A DNA stretch of 37,745 bases from F2B08 sp046260445 (GTDB taxonomy: Bacteria; Actinomycetota; Actinomycetes; Actinomycetales; Dermatophilaceae): positions 1 through 37,745 of the forward strand of contig JBHEPF010000138.1 of NCBI GenBank assembly GCA_046260445.1, written 5' to 3'. Below, piece by piece: positions 7,657-16,066 of this stretch (the stretch's first letter is position 1; the number at the start of each line of letters is the position of its first letter). Under the pieces are notes generated by a model. It did not search any database. It was not told the DNA's origin and saw only the letters and a program-made list of their open reading frames with translations. The position numbers and the translations under genes are program-made.

Positions 7657-7681
7657 GTCCCTGTGGGGCCCAGAGGTTGGG

Positions 7682-8287
7682 TCAGCCGGTCGCGCGCAGG
7701 ACGCTCACCGCGAAGCTCGCGCCCTCGTGCCAGGGCTGCAGGTCCCAGGTGGCGAACCGGTGCTCAAGCAGGAGCCCGGCGGTGACTGATGCGGCGTCGA
7801 GGTCGCCGGGGGTGAACCCGCGGCCCACCCGGCAGCCGATGACGACGAAGCCCCCGGGCCCCACGTGTGCCGCGATCCGCTCGACCGCGGCAGCCTGGTG
7901 CTGCTCGGTGACGAAGTCCATGACGTTACCCGCGACGAAGGCGCCGTCGAACGGCTCCCCCTCACCGTGCTCGGTGAGGTCGAGCGTCGCGAGGTCCGCG
8001 ACGATCCACGTGGCGCTGGGGTGGTCCGCGCGAGCGGCCGCGATGAGCGCCGGGTCGATGTCGACACCCACGACGCGATGCCCGAGGCGAGCGAGGTGCC
8101 CACCGTGACGACCCGGCCCACAGCCGGCGTCGAGCAGCCTCGCCCCACGCGGGGCGAGCACGTCGATGAGCCGGGACTCCCCCTGAAGGTCCTCCCCCTG
8201 CGCCGCCATCGACCGGAACCGCTCGATGTACCACCGCGAGTGCTCGGGGTCATCGAGTCCGGGCCAGTGTGTCGTCTCCATGGTCAT
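7682..8287 (-). CDS. Class I SAM-dependent methyltransferase
   Basis: The 201-residue protein has the canonical class I SAM-binding motif LLDAGCGPGRHGGHLA (about 51-66), followed by VVGVDIDPALI (motif II acidic residue), TWIVADLATLDL and a motif IV-like FDGAFVAGNVMDFV. The N-terminal HSRWYIERFRSMAAQG is typical of small ubiquitous methyltransferases in this group, whose substrates are mostly unknown. The ATG at 8287 has AAGGG 4 bases upstream; a second ATG two codons on is possible. The gene begins one base after the DUF3180 stop and so lies at the 3' end of the folate run. I cannot name a substrate. Confidence 0.85.
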   Translation of the reverse strand: MTMETTHWPGLDDPEHSRWYIERFRSMAAQGEDLQGESRLIDVLAPRGARLLDAGCGPGRHGGHLARLGHRVVGVDIDPALIAAARADHPSATWIVADLATLDLTEHGEGEPFDGAFVAGNVMDFVTEQHQAAAVERIAAHVGPGGFVVIGCRVGRGFTPGDLDAASVTAGLLLEHRFATWDLQPWHEGASFAVSVLRATG

Positions 8288-8288
8288 C

Positions 8289-8789
8289 TCACCCTTGCAC
8301 AGCGGTGTCGGGTCCATCAGGACCACCAGTACCACCGGGGCCGCCGTCGTCCGAGATCCGGCACCATCGTTGAGCGAGCAGGCCGGCGACCGCCAGCAGG
8401 GCTCCCGAGCCGATGACGACGAGCAGCGGGACGACCTGGCGGCCATAGGGGGTCAGGTCCCGGTCGGGGAGCAGGATCGCGAGGTGCCCGAGGTACCACC
8501 CGGCCAGGGCGGCGCCGGTGAGCGCTCCCGCCTGCGCCAGGCTGAGGATGCGAGCCGCTCGCAACGCGCTGAGCGCCCTGCGCGCCTGTCCCCGCTGGTA
8601 GGTCCGGACCTGCCATCCGGCCCAGAGGACGAGACCGGCGAGAACGAGGAGCACGACAGCGGTGAACAACCCCGGGCCCTGGAGCATCCGGCCGGTCCGC
8701 GTGTAGAGGTGCCAGACGATCCCCGAGACGAGGGTGACGGCCGCGAGGGTCGTGAGCAGGTGCCGGACGCGCAGCCCCTCGGTCAGCAT
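8289..8789 (-). CDS. DUF3180 membrane protein
   Basis: The 166-residue protein has four predicted membrane helices: HLLTTLAAVTLVSGIVWHL (about 11-29), LFTAVVLLVLAGLVLWAGW (about 42-60), AGALTGAALAGWYLGHLAILL (about 87-107) and VVPLLVVIGSGALLAVAGLLA (about 121-141). A polar, Gly/Pro-rich tail follows. A membrane protein of this kind directly after folK is a well-known actinobacterial arrangement (DUF3180), but no function has been established. The ATG at 8789 overlaps the end of folB-folK by 7 bases; a GTG three codons earlier is possible. Co-translation with the folate genes suggests only shared expression, not a folate role. Confidence 0.85.
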   Translation of the reverse strand: MLTEGLRVRHLLTTLAAVTLVSGIVWHLYTRTGRMLQGPGLFTAVVLLVLAGLVLWAGWQVRTYQRGQARRALSALRAARILSLAQAGALTGAALAGWYLGHLAILLPDRDLTPYGRQVVPLLVVIGSGALLAVAGLLAQRWCRISDDGGPGGTGGPDGPDTAVQG

Positions 8790-9718
8790 CCGGCGCACCC
8801 ACCCGTGGAGCAGCAGCCGCCCGCGTCACCATCTTCGGTATCGGCCGCGGGCCGGACGCCGCTGGTGTCGGTCTCCTCGGCGAGCTCTCGCACGGAGCGG
8901 ACAGCCCCGTCGACACGCAGTGCGGCCTCAGGCTCGGCGTCCAGCCACGGCAGCAGGACGAAGCCTCGTTCGTGGGCCCGCGGGTGCGGCAGCAGGAGCC
9001 GCTCCGCCGAGCTGACGACATCGGTCCCGGATCTCGGGTCGCCATACTGGACGAGGTCGAGGTCGAGCGTCCTGGGGCCCCAGCGGACCTCCCGGACGCG
9101 ACCGGACTCGGCCTCGATCTCGTGCAGGGTCTGCAGCACTCGGCTCGGTGAGAGCCGGGTCCACCCGACTGCCACCGCGTTGAGGTAGTCGGGCTGGTCC
9201 GGACCGCCCACCGGGTCGGTCTCGACGTAGTCCGAGACGACGACCGGGCTCGAGCAGACGCGGTCGGCGAGGGCCATCTCCGCGTGGGCGAGCACGGCAT
9301 ACCGGTCGCCGAGGTTGGTCCCGAGCGCGATGACGACCGGCACCGGTGGCCGCTGGCGGCGCACCTGCACCGTGACATCACCGAAAGCCACCCCGACCGG
9401 CGCCTCGGGCTTGTGCACCGTGACCCTGACCGCGTCGACGAGCACCTGGCTCGACTCGGCAGCGAGCACGTCGGCGGCGATGACGGAGGCGAGCCGTTCG
9501 ATGAGGTCGTAGGGCTCACCCTCGATGCGGGCGACCGCCATGGCCGCCACCTCGGCGTAGTTGACCGTGTCGGCCAGCTCGTCGCTCTCACCCGCCGATG
9601 CGAGGTCGGCCTCGAGGGTGACGTCGACGACGAACTCCTGCCCGTCCCGCTTCTCCTCGGGGAACACCCCATGGAACCCGCGGGCCCGGATGCCGGTGAC
9701 CTCGATGGCGTCGCTCAC
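8783..9718 (-). CDS. folB-folK: Dihydroneopterin aldolase / HPPK fusion with cysteine-rich tail
   Basis: The 311-residue protein fuses two consecutive folate enzymes. Residues 1 to about 118 are FolB, dihydroneopterin aldolase (RARGFHGVFPEEKRDGQEF, TVNYAEV, LIERLA). Residues about 126 to 285 are FolK, 6-hydroxymethyl-dihydropterin pyrophosphokinase (VVIALGTNLGDR, YVETDPVGG, YLNAVA, RWGPRTLDLDLVQYGD and LPHPRAHERGFVLLPW). The product is 6-hydroxymethyl-dihydropterin diphosphate, the FolP substrate. The last residues carry four cysteines (about 302, 303, 308 and 311), which is not part of either domain. The GTG at 9718 overlaps the folP stop as GTGA. The 3' end overlaps the DUF3180 start. Fusion saves a diffusing intermediate; that benefit is inference. 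Confidence 0.95.
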   Translation of the reverse strand: MSDAIEVTGIRARGFHGVFPEEKRDGQEFVVDVTLEADLASAGESDELADTVNYAEVAAMAVARIEGEPYDLIERLASVIAADVLAAESSQVLVDAVRVTVHKPEAPVGVAFGDVTVQVRRQRPPVPVVIALGTNLGDRYAVLAHAEMALADRVCSSPVVVSDYVETDPVGGPDQPDYLNAVAVGWTRLSPSRVLQTLHEIEAESGRVREVRWGPRTLDLDLVQYGDPRSGTDVVSSAERLLLPHPRAHERGFVLLPWLDAEPEAALRVDGAVRSVRELAEETDTSGVRPAADTEDGDAGGCCSTGGCAGC

Positions 9719-10545
9719 TGCGGCACCTGCCCGTGCCGGGTTCGCTGCATGGCCGCGGCGACGTCGAGCGCGTCGACGGTCGAGCGCACGTCGTGGACCC
9801 GGACCGCCCAGACGCCCGCGTCGGAGAGGTATGCGCTGGTCACCGCGGTCGCGACGTCCCGCTCGGTCGGTGGCCGGGGTGAGCCCTCCGGACGCCCCAC
9901 CGCACCGAGGAAGCCCTTGCGGCTCGTCCCCACCATGACGCGGTGCCCGAGACCCATCAGGGCGGGCAGGGTCACGAGAAGCCGCCAGTTGTGCTCGAAG
10001 GCCTTGGCGAACCCGAGGCCCGGATCGAGGATGATGCGGTCGGGGTGGACACCCGCCGCGGTGAACGCGTCGACACGCTGCGCGAGCTCGTCGAGCACCT
10101 CAACGGTGACGTCGTCATAGACCGCGCGCTGCTGCATGTCGTGGCTGTGGCCGCGCCAGTGCATGAGGATGACCTCGCACCCGGAACCCGCTGCGACAGA
10201 GGCCATCTCGGGATCGGCCAGGCCACCGCTCACATCATTGATGTAGGCGGCGCCCGCCTCCGCGGCATGGCTCGCCACCTCCGCGCGCATCGTGTCGATG
10301 GAGACGGTGATCCCCGCTTCGACGAGGGCGGTCACGACGGGGAGGGTCCGCTCGAGCTCGTCCGTCGGAGGGATCCGACCGGCTCCAGGTCGCGTGGACT
10401 CGCCTCCGACGTCGATGATGTCGGCACCCTCGGCGACGAGGTCCGATGCGTGAGCGACGGCGTCGTGCGGGTCGAGCCAGAGGCCGCCGTCGCTGAAGGA
10501 GTCGGGCGTGACGTTGAGGACTCCCATGACGAGGGGCCGGGACAT
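9715..10545 (-). CDS. folP: Dihydropteroate synthase
   Basis: FolP condenses 6-hydroxymethyl-dihydropterin diphosphate with p-aminobenzoate to dihydropteroate and is the sulfonamide target. In this 276-residue protein the pterin and phosphate loops are visible: MGVLNVTPDSFSDGG near the start, IIDVGGESTRPGA, VSIDTMRAEVA, INDVSGG, LMHWRG, RIILDPGLGFAK, VGTSRKGFLG and VHDV near the end. The ATG at 10545, with GAGG upstream and 7 bases after the folE stop, gives the normal length. The longer reading to 10623 enters folE and was not used. The gene lies in the order folE, folP, folB-folK that follows the pathway itself. Confidence 0.96.
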   Translation of the reverse strand: MSRPLVMGVLNVTPDSFSDGGLWLDPHDAVAHASDLVAEGADIIDVGGESTRPGAGRIPPTDELERTLPVVTALVEAGITVSIDTMRAEVASHAAEAGAAYINDVSGGLADPEMASVAAGSGCEVILMHWRGHSHDMQQRAVYDDVTVEVLDELAQRVDAFTAAGVHPDRIILDPGLGFAKAFEHNWRLLVTLPALMGLGHRVMVGTSRKGFLGAVGRPEGSPRPPTERDVATAVTSAYLSDAGVWAVRVHDVRSTVDALDVAAAMQRTRHGQVPQ

Positions 10546-10552
10546 CACGACC

Positions 10553-11146
10553 TCACGCGCGCTTGCCGCCGAGGAGCAGTGCCATCGCCTCGGCGCGTGT
10601 GGCGGGGCTGCGGAGCTGACCACGCACCGCCGAGGTGATCGTCCGGGAGCCAGGCTTGCGGACGCCGCGCATGGACATGCACAGATGCTCGGCCTCGATG
10701 ACGACGATGACGCCCTGGGCGTCGAGGTGATGGACGAGGGAGTCGGCGATCTGGGTCGTGATCCGCTCCTGCACCTGGGGGCGCCGGGCGAACACGTCGA
10801 CGAGACGAGCGAGCTTCGACAGGCCCGTCACCGTCCCGCTGTGGGAGGGGATGTAGCCGATGTGCGCCTCGCCGTGGAACGGGAGGAGGTGATGCTCGCA
10901 GACGGAGTACAGCGGGATGTCCCGCACGATGACCATCTCGTCGTGGTCGATCTCGAAGGTGCGCGAGAGCGTCTCGGCGGCATCGTGGCGAAGGCCGGCA
11001 TACAGCTCGACCGCGGCGCGAGCGACCCGACCGGGGGTGTCCCGCAGGCCCTCACGGTCGGGGTCCTCGCCGATGGCGTGAAGGAACTCCCGGACGGCGG
11101 CCTCGGCGCGTGCGAGGTCGACCTCCGGCACCGGGTCAGTGGCCAC
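10553..11146 (-). CDS. folE: GTP cyclohydrolase I
   Basis: FolE opens GTP to dihydroneopterin triphosphate, the first folate step. The 197-residue protein has the zinc ligands C83 and H86 in the SVCEHHLLPFHG motif and the third ligand C156 in EAEHLCMSMRGV. It also has GLSKLARLVDVFARRPQVQERIT and the terminal GSRTITSAVRG. This is the canonical zinc-dependent type IA enzyme. I chose the GTG at 11146, which overlaps the 3' end of ftsH by 11 bases. A longer reading continues into ftsH with no protein-like sequence. A GTG six codons upstream, preceded by GAAGG, is a credible alternative. Coupling to ftsH is a standard actinobacterial arrangement. Confidence 0.95.
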   Translation of the reverse strand: MATDPVPEVDLARAEAAVREFLHAIGEDPDREGLRDTPGRVARAAVELYAGLRHDAAETLSRTFEIDHDEMVIVRDIPLYSVCEHHLLPFHGEAHIGYIPSHSGTVTGLSKLARLVDVFARRPQVQERITTQIADSLVHHLDAQGVIVVIEAEHLCMSMRGVRKPGSRTITSAVRGQLRSPATRAEAMALLLGGKRA

Positions 11147-13244
11147 GAGGGTCGACCTGCCCACCTTCGGGGACCTGGACGACCTCTGTGGCGGGACGCT
11201 CGGCGGGAGCGCTGGCGCCCGTGCGTGCGGCCTCCTCGATCTTCTCCTCGATGACCGGGTCTCCCTCGTTGAGGGTCGCAACGGCAAGAGCCGCCGTAGC
11301 ATGCCCGTTGAGCGCGGCCTCCTCGGCCGGAGTGAGGACCGGTGGCCGGTCGGAGTGCACCCGCAGGTCGCTGGAGAGCCAGGTCGGGCGCATCGGGCGC
11401 TTGCGGATGTCGGCGAAGATCGTCGCGAGGTCCGCCGCCCCGAGGGTCTCGTGCTCGAGTAGGTCGAGGACGAGGCGGTCCAGGATGTCGCGGTTGTCGT
11501 TGATGACGTGCCACGCCTCGTCGTGGGCGTCATCGATGAGTCGGCGCACCTCCTCGTCGACGATCGCGGCGACCTCCTCGGAGTAGTCGCGCTGGTGCCC
11601 CATGTCACGGCCGAGGAAGACCTCGCCCTGGCTCTGGCCGAGCTTGATCGCACCGACCCGCTCGCTCATGCCGAACTCGGTCACCATCTTGCGGGCCATC
11701 GACGTGGCCTTCTCGATGTCGTTCGCCGCACCGGTCGTGGGGTCGTGGAAGATGATCTCCTCCGCCACACGCCCTCCCATGGCGAAGGCGAGCTGGTCGA
11801 GGATCTCGTTGCGGGACGTGGAGTACTTGTCGTCGATGGGCATGACCATCGTGTAGCCGAGCGCGCGGCCGCGTGGCAGGATCGTCACCTTGGTCACCGG
11901 GTCGGTGTGGTTCATCGCCGAGGCGACAAGGGCGTGCCCCCCCTCGTGGTAGGCCGTGATCTTGCGCTCCTTGGCGGACATGATGCGAGTCCGCTTCTGC
12001 GGTCCGGCGATGACGCGGTCGATCGCCTCGTCGAGGACATCGTCGTCGATGAGGTGCTTGTCAGTGCGCGCCGTGAGCAGGGCCGCCTCGTTGAGGACGT
12101 TGGCGAGGTCGGCACCGGTGAACCCCGGGGTGCGACGGGCGACGGCGAGCAGGTCGACACCGGGAGCCATCGGCTTGCCCTGGGAGTGGACCTCGAGGAT
12201 GCGGTGGCGCCCGATCATGTCGGGGTTCTCGACGGAGATCTGGCGGTCGAAGCGGCCGGGACGCAGCAAGGCCGGGTCGAGGATGTCGGGCCGGTTCGTC
12301 GCCGCGATGAGGATGACGTTGGTCTTGACGTCGAAGCCGTCCATCTCGACGAGGAGCTGGTTGAGGGTCTGCTCCCGCTCGTCGTGCCCGCCCCCCAGAC
12401 CGGCACCACGGTGCCGGCCGACGGCGTCGATCTCGTCGACGAAGATGATGGCGGGGGCGTTGGTCTTGGCCTGCTCGAAGAGGTCACGCACGCGGGAGGC
12501 GCCGACACCGACGAACATCTCGACGAAGTCCGAGCCCGAGATCGAGAAGAACGGCACCCCGGCCTCACCGGCGACCGCACGGGCGAGGAGGGTCTTGCCC
12601 GTGCCGGGCTGGCCATACAGCAGGACACCCTTGGGGATCTTGGCCCCGACGGCGAGGAACTTGCCCGGCTCGCGGAGGAACTCGACGATCTCGTGCAGCT
12701 CCTCGACGGCCTCGTCCGCGCCGGCGACGTCGTCGAAGGTGACCTTGGGGGTGTCCTTCGTCGCGAGCTTGGCCTTGGACTTGCCGAACTGCATGACCCG
12801 GTTGCCGCCGCCCTGGGCCTGGCTCATGAGGAACCAGAACAGCAGGACGAGCAGGACGATCGGCGCGAACGTCATGAAGAAGGTCCAGAACGCCGAGGAC
12901 CGCTCGATCGTGTCGTTGTAGCCGCCCTCGCCGACGTTGTCGTTCACGAGCTCGACGATCTCGTCGGCCCGGGCGTCGACGAACTCGGTGCGGACCTGGG
13001 TGGCCTTGCTCACGCTGTCATCGGGGCTCGTATAGGTCTGCCCCTCCTTGAGGTCCAGGTCGAGGACGTTCTCGGAGGTGAGCTTGGCCTTCTCGACGTG
13101 CCCGTCGGCGATGAGCTGCTCGGCCTGGTTGGTGTCGATCCGGGCGTAGCCGCCACTGCTGTCCACCGAGAACATCGCGAAGGCGATGGCGACGGCGATA
13201 AACAGCCAGAACAGTGGCGTGCGGAAGATGCGCTTGGCGTTCAT
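11136..13244 (-). CDS. ftsH: ATP-dependent zinc metalloprotease FtsH
   Basis: FtsH is a membrane-anchored AAA+ protease that degrades misfolded membrane and selected cytosolic proteins. In this 702-residue protein, membrane helices lie at about 9-27 and 118-140, flanking an extracytoplasmic domain. The AAA module carries GQPGTGKT (Walker A, about 211-218), IIFVDEID (Walker B), TNRPDILDPALLRPGRFDR (second region of homology) and HEGGH (zinc site, about 432-436). The C-terminal tail beyond about 620 is acidic and low-complexity, typical of actinobacterial FtsH. The ATG at 13244 gives the MNAKRIFRTPLFWLF start; the upstream frame has no further start before a non-coding stretch. A stress-sigma-like promoter lies upstream. 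hpt ends 135 bases before the start. Confidence 0.97.
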   Translation of the reverse strand: MNAKRIFRTPLFWLFIAVAIAFAMFSVDSSGGYARIDTNQAEQLIADGHVEKAKLTSENVLDLDLKEGQTYTSPDDSVSKATQVRTEFVDARADEIVELVNDNVGEGGYNDTIERSSAFWTFFMTFAPIVLLVLLFWFLMSQAQGGGNRVMQFGKSKAKLATKDTPKVTFDDVAGADEAVEELHEIVEFLREPGKFLAVGAKIPKGVLLYGQPGTGKTLLARAVAGEAGVPFFSISGSDFVEMFVGVGASRVRDLFEQAKTNAPAIIFVDEIDAVGRHRGAGLGGGHDEREQTLNQLLVEMDGFDVKTNVILIAATNRPDILDPALLRPGRFDRQISVENPDMIGRHRILEVHSQGKPMAPGVDLLAVARRTPGFTGADLANVLNEAALLTARTDKHLIDDDVLDEAIDRVIAGPQKRTRIMSAKERKITAYHEGGHALVASAMNHTDPVTKVTILPRGRALGYTMVMPIDDKYSTSRNEILDQLAFAMGGRVAEEIIFHDPTTGAANDIEKATSMARKMVTEFGMSERVGAIKLGQSQGEVFLGRDMGHQRDYSEEVAAIVDEEVRRLIDDAHDEAWHVINDNRDILDRLVLDLLEHETLGAADLATIFADIRKRPMRPTWLSSDLRVHSDRPPVLTPAEEAALNGHATAALAVATLNEGDPVIEEKIEEAARTGASAPAERPATEVVQVPEGGQVDPRGH

Positions 13245-13316
13245 ACGTGTGTCATGCCGGGCCCGTCGAGGGCCCGTCCTCTCTGAAAGACGGTGCAACC
13301 GGGTAGTCGTCCTGAC

Positions 13317-13342
13317 AACGCTACTCGGGTGCGGCGTGTTCC
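13317..13342 (-). promoter_or_regulatory. Possible SigR/SigH-type ECF promoter for ftsH
   Basis: On the minus strand, GGAAC (13342-13338) is followed after 18 bases by GTT (13319-13317). That matches the GGAAY-N18-GTT pattern of SigR of Streptomyces and SigH of mycobacteria. The ATG of ftsH lies about 73 bases downstream. The match is short and could be chance; a heat or thiol-stress promoter would suit FtsH. Confidence 0.4.
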
Positions 13343-13378
13343 ACCGATTCGCGATCGCCTCTGCTGAGGGGCACTCCC

Positions 13379-13930
13379 TCAGGTGTAGACGTGCGGCGCG
13401 AGGGTGCCGATGTCCTTGAGTCCGCGGTACTGCTCGGCGTAGTCGAGGCCGTATCCCACGACGAACTCGTTGGGGATGTCGAACCCCACCCACTTGCAGT
13501 CGATGTGCACCTTCGCGGCGTCCGGCTTGCGCAGGAGGGTACAGATCTCGACCGATGCAGGGCTACGGGAGTCGAGGTTGGAGCGGATCCAGGAAAGGGT
13601 CAGCCCGGAGTCGACGATGTCCTCGACGATGAGCACGTGACGGCCGGAGATGTCGGTGTCGAGGTCCTTGAGGATCCGCACCACTCCGGAGCTCTTCGTG
13701 CCGGAGCCGTAGGACGAGACCGCCATCCAGTCGACCGGCGCCGAGAAGGGCAGGTGCCGCATGAGGTCGGCCATGACCATGATGGCGCCCTTGAGGACCC
13801 CGACGAGAAGCACGTCCTTGCCGGCGTACTCCTCTGCGATCTCCGCGGCGAGCTCGCTCAGGCGGTCCTGGATCTGGTCGTTGGAGAGGAGGACCTTCTC
13901 CAGGTCCCGTCCCATCGCTGCGCTGTCCAC
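13379..13930 (-). CDS. hpt: Hypoxanthine phosphoribosyltransferase
   Basis: Hpt salvages hypoxanthine (and usually guanine) by transferring PRPP to form IMP or GMP. The 183-residue protein shows LLVGVLKGAIMVMADLMRHL, then VSSYGSGTKSSGVV (the flexible loop), then the PRPP-binding motif VLIVEDIVDSGLTL (about 99-112), KWVGFDIPNEFVVGYGLDYAE and a short tail. The start is a GTG at 13930, 5 bases after the tilS stop and preceded by ATAGG. An ATG at 13915 is also possible but has no ribosome-binding site. The tilS-hpt-ftsH order is conserved across many bacteria. Confidence 0.96.
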   Translation of the reverse strand: MDSAAMGRDLEKVLLSNDQIQDRLSELAAEIAEEYAGKDVLLVGVLKGAIMVMADLMRHLPFSAPVDWMAVSSYGSGTKSSGVVRILKDLDTDISGRHVLIVEDIVDSGLTLSWIRSNLDSRSPASVEICTLLRKPDAAKVHIDCKWVGFDIPNEFVVGYGLDYAEQYRGLKDIGTLAPHVYT

Positions 13931-13935
13931 GCGGC

Positions 13936-14937
13936 CTATTCAACCGGACGGGCGCGGGTGATGTGCACCTCGCCCCCGCCCCGGTTCACGCGCAGGTCAC
14001 CGGGCAGGTGCAGCGCTCCCTGTCCCCGCCACCGCATGAGCAGCCCGTCACAGGCGTCGGTATGCCGTGCGCCGAGCCGCCCGGGCGGCGCGCCGGCCTC
14101 GATGAGGAGCAGTCGCCAGACCCTCGTGCGCAGGGCTGTGGGGAGGGCGGCCAGCGCCTCGACGCCGTACGGACCGCGTGGGGCGAGGTCCGCCCGGGCC
14201 TGCGCCGCGAGCTCGTCGAGAAGGTCGGCGTCGGCTCTCAGCTGGTCGGCCGTGCGGGCCAGGGCGGCGGCCACCCCCGGTCCGAGGTCCCGCTCGAGGT
14301 CGAGGACCGCCCGGCGCGCGCGGACCCGGGTGAAGGAGGGGTCCGCGTTCATCGGGTCGTCCCACACGGACAGCCCTTCGGCCACACATGCGGCCCGGGT
14401 CTCCTCGCGGGTGGTGGCGAGGAGCGGCCGACGGAAGATCCCGCGCACTGCGGGCATCCCGGCGAGCGAACGAGCGCCCGACCCGCGGGTGAGCCCGAGG
14501 AGGACCTGCTCGGCCTGGTCGTCGCGGGTGTGGCCGAGGAGGACCGCCACGGCGTCGAGCCGCTGCGCGCTCTCGGTGAGTGCGGCATACCGGGCCTCGC
14601 GGGCGGCCGCCTCGAGACCGTGCCCGGTGTCCGTCACCTCGACGCTCGCGACGACGACCGGGTCGAGGCCGAGACCCCGGCAGACCGCAGCCGCCTGCTC
14701 CGCCACCTGAGCCGAACCCGGCTGCAGGCCGTGGTCGACGACCACGGCTCCGGAGCGCCGACCCGTGTGGCGGCTCTCGAAGGCGACCGCGTCGGCGAGG
14801 GCGAGCGAGTCGGCCCCGCCGGAACACGCGACGAGGACCAGTCCGTCATCGCCGCTGCTCTCGGAGGCGAGGTCGGCGAGAGCGGCGCGCACGGCAGACC
14901 GGATACCGGCGACGGCCCGGTGCGGTCGGCCACTCAC
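13936..14937 (-). CDS. tilS: tRNA(Ile)-lysidine synthase
   Basis: TilS adds lysine to C34 of tRNA-Ile(CAU), changing its decoding from AUG to AUA. The protein contains the ATP-binding PP-loop CSGGADSLALADA (about 38-50), VVVDHGLQ, the LLGHTRDDQAEQVLLGLTRGSG motif, WDDPMNADPSFTRVRAR and a long helical C-terminal part. The length of 333 residues matches actinobacterial TilS. It starts at a GTG (14937) 9 bases after the metalloprotease stop. The gene is essential in most bacteria. Its partner tRNA is not in this window. Confidence 0.95.
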   Translation of the reverse strand: MSGRPHRAVAGIRSAVRAALADLASESSGDDGLVLVACSGGADSLALADAVAFESRHTGRRSGAVVVDHGLQPGSAQVAEQAAAVCRGLGLDPVVVASVEVTDTGHGLEAAAREARYAALTESAQRLDAVAVLLGHTRDDQAEQVLLGLTRGSGARSLAGMPAVRGIFRRPLLATTREETRAACVAEGLSVWDDPMNADPSFTRVRARRAVLDLERDLGPGVAAALARTADQLRADADLLDELAAQARADLAPRGPYGVEALAALPTALRTRVWRLLLIEAGAPPGRLGARHTDACDGLLMRWRGQGALHLPGDLRVNRGGGEVHITRARPVE

Positions 14938-14946
14938 CGGCCGGCC

Positions 14947-16023
14947 TCAGCCGTGGACGCGGGCGACCCAGGCGGCCGGATCGGAGATCTCGAGGGGCTT
15001 GGGGAGGGTCTCCGGAGAGGTCCAGACCGCGTTGAAGCCGTCCCAGCCGACGGTGTCGACGACCCCGCGGACGAAGACGGCGCCGTCGCGGTACTGGCGC
15101 ATCTTCGCGTCGAGGCCGAGGAGGCGGCGGAGCAGCTTGTCGACGGCACCCTGGCCCTGGCGGCGCTTGGTGAACTTGCGGCGGATCTCATCCACCGACG
15201 GGATGACAGCGGGGCCGACCTCGTCCATGACGACGTCGGCGTGGCCCTCCAGAAGGGACATCACGGCGGTGAGCTCGGCGACCTTCTCGCGCGTCTCCGG
15301 GGTGGTGAAGAGGTCGGCCAGGCCGCCCCCCTGCCCCGAGAACGCCTCGGGGAGGCGGGTGAGCAGCTGCGCGGCCTTGTCCTGGATGCTCTCCGGGTCC
15401 GGGGCCATCTCGGCGGCGAGGGTGCGAGCGCGGGCGATCATGTGCTCGCGCAACCAGGGAACGGCGGTGAACTGCACGCGGTGGGTCTCCTCGTGCATGC
15501 AGACCCACCGACGGAAGTCGGTCTCGTCGACCTGGAGCTCGCGGCCGATCTGCACCATGTTGGGAGCCACGAGGAGGAGCGTCGGGGTGCCGCCGGGGGC
15601 GAGGTCGTACTGGCCGAGCACCTTGCTCGCGAGGAACGCGAGGAGCGCACCGGCCTCGGCGCCGGTGACCTTGCCGCCGATCGAGGCGGCCACCGGTGAG
15701 GGCGTCGCGTCGCGGGTGCGCATGACCTCGGCGAACACCGGGTCGAGCAGCGCCGACATCGAGTCGGCATTGACTCCGATCCAGGAGGGACGGTCGATGA
15801 TGAGGGGGGCCGGCGCCACGCCGGGAGCGTGCATCCTGGAGGTCTCCGCCACCGGGTCGACCGACTCGGCCGCCAACCGGCGGATCTCGTCGACGGCCTC
15901 CCGGGCCTCGCCGACGCTCACCGAAGGGCCCGCCTGGACGAGTCGCGCGCCGGTCGCCTTGGCGAAGGACCAGTCGACGTAGGACGCCGGGGTCGCGGAG
16001 TCGGTCGGGGTGAGGTCGGTCAT
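14947..16023 (-). CDS. Zinc-dependent metalloprotease, actinobacterial zincin-2 family
   Basis: The 358-residue protein has the zincin motif HEETH (about 177-181) followed by VQFTAVPWLREHM. An acidic residue in LLEGHADVVMDEV, about 80 residues further on, probably completes the metal site. This layout matches a family conserved in actinobacteria, often annotated as DUF2342 or coenzyme F420 biosynthesis-associated protein. A link to F420 is not established, and I see no F420 gene here. No signal peptide is visible, so it is likely cytoplasmic. The ATG at 16023 lies 43 bases after the dacB stop, with AAGGAACCCC upstream. tilS follows within 9 bases. Confidence 0.88.
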   Translation of the reverse strand: MTDLTPTDSATPASYVDWSFAKATGARLVQAGPSVSVGEAREAVDEIRRLAAESVDPVAETSRMHAPGVAPAPLIIDRPSWIGVNADSMSALLDPVFAEVMRTRDATPSPVAASIGGKVTGAEAGALLAFLASKVLGQYDLAPGGTPTLLLVAPNMVQIGRELQVDETDFRRWVCMHEETHRVQFTAVPWLREHMIARARTLAAEMAPDPESIQDKAAQLLTRLPEAFSGQGGGLADLFTTPETREKVAELTAVMSLLEGHADVVMDEVGPAVIPSVDEIRRKFTKRRQGQGAVDKLLRRLLGLDAKMRQYRDGAVFVRGVVDTVGWDGFNAVWTSPETLPKPLEISDPAAWVARVHG

Positions 16024-16066
16024 GGGGTTCCTTCGCTCGAGGGCTCGGTGCGGTGAGTCGGGCTCG

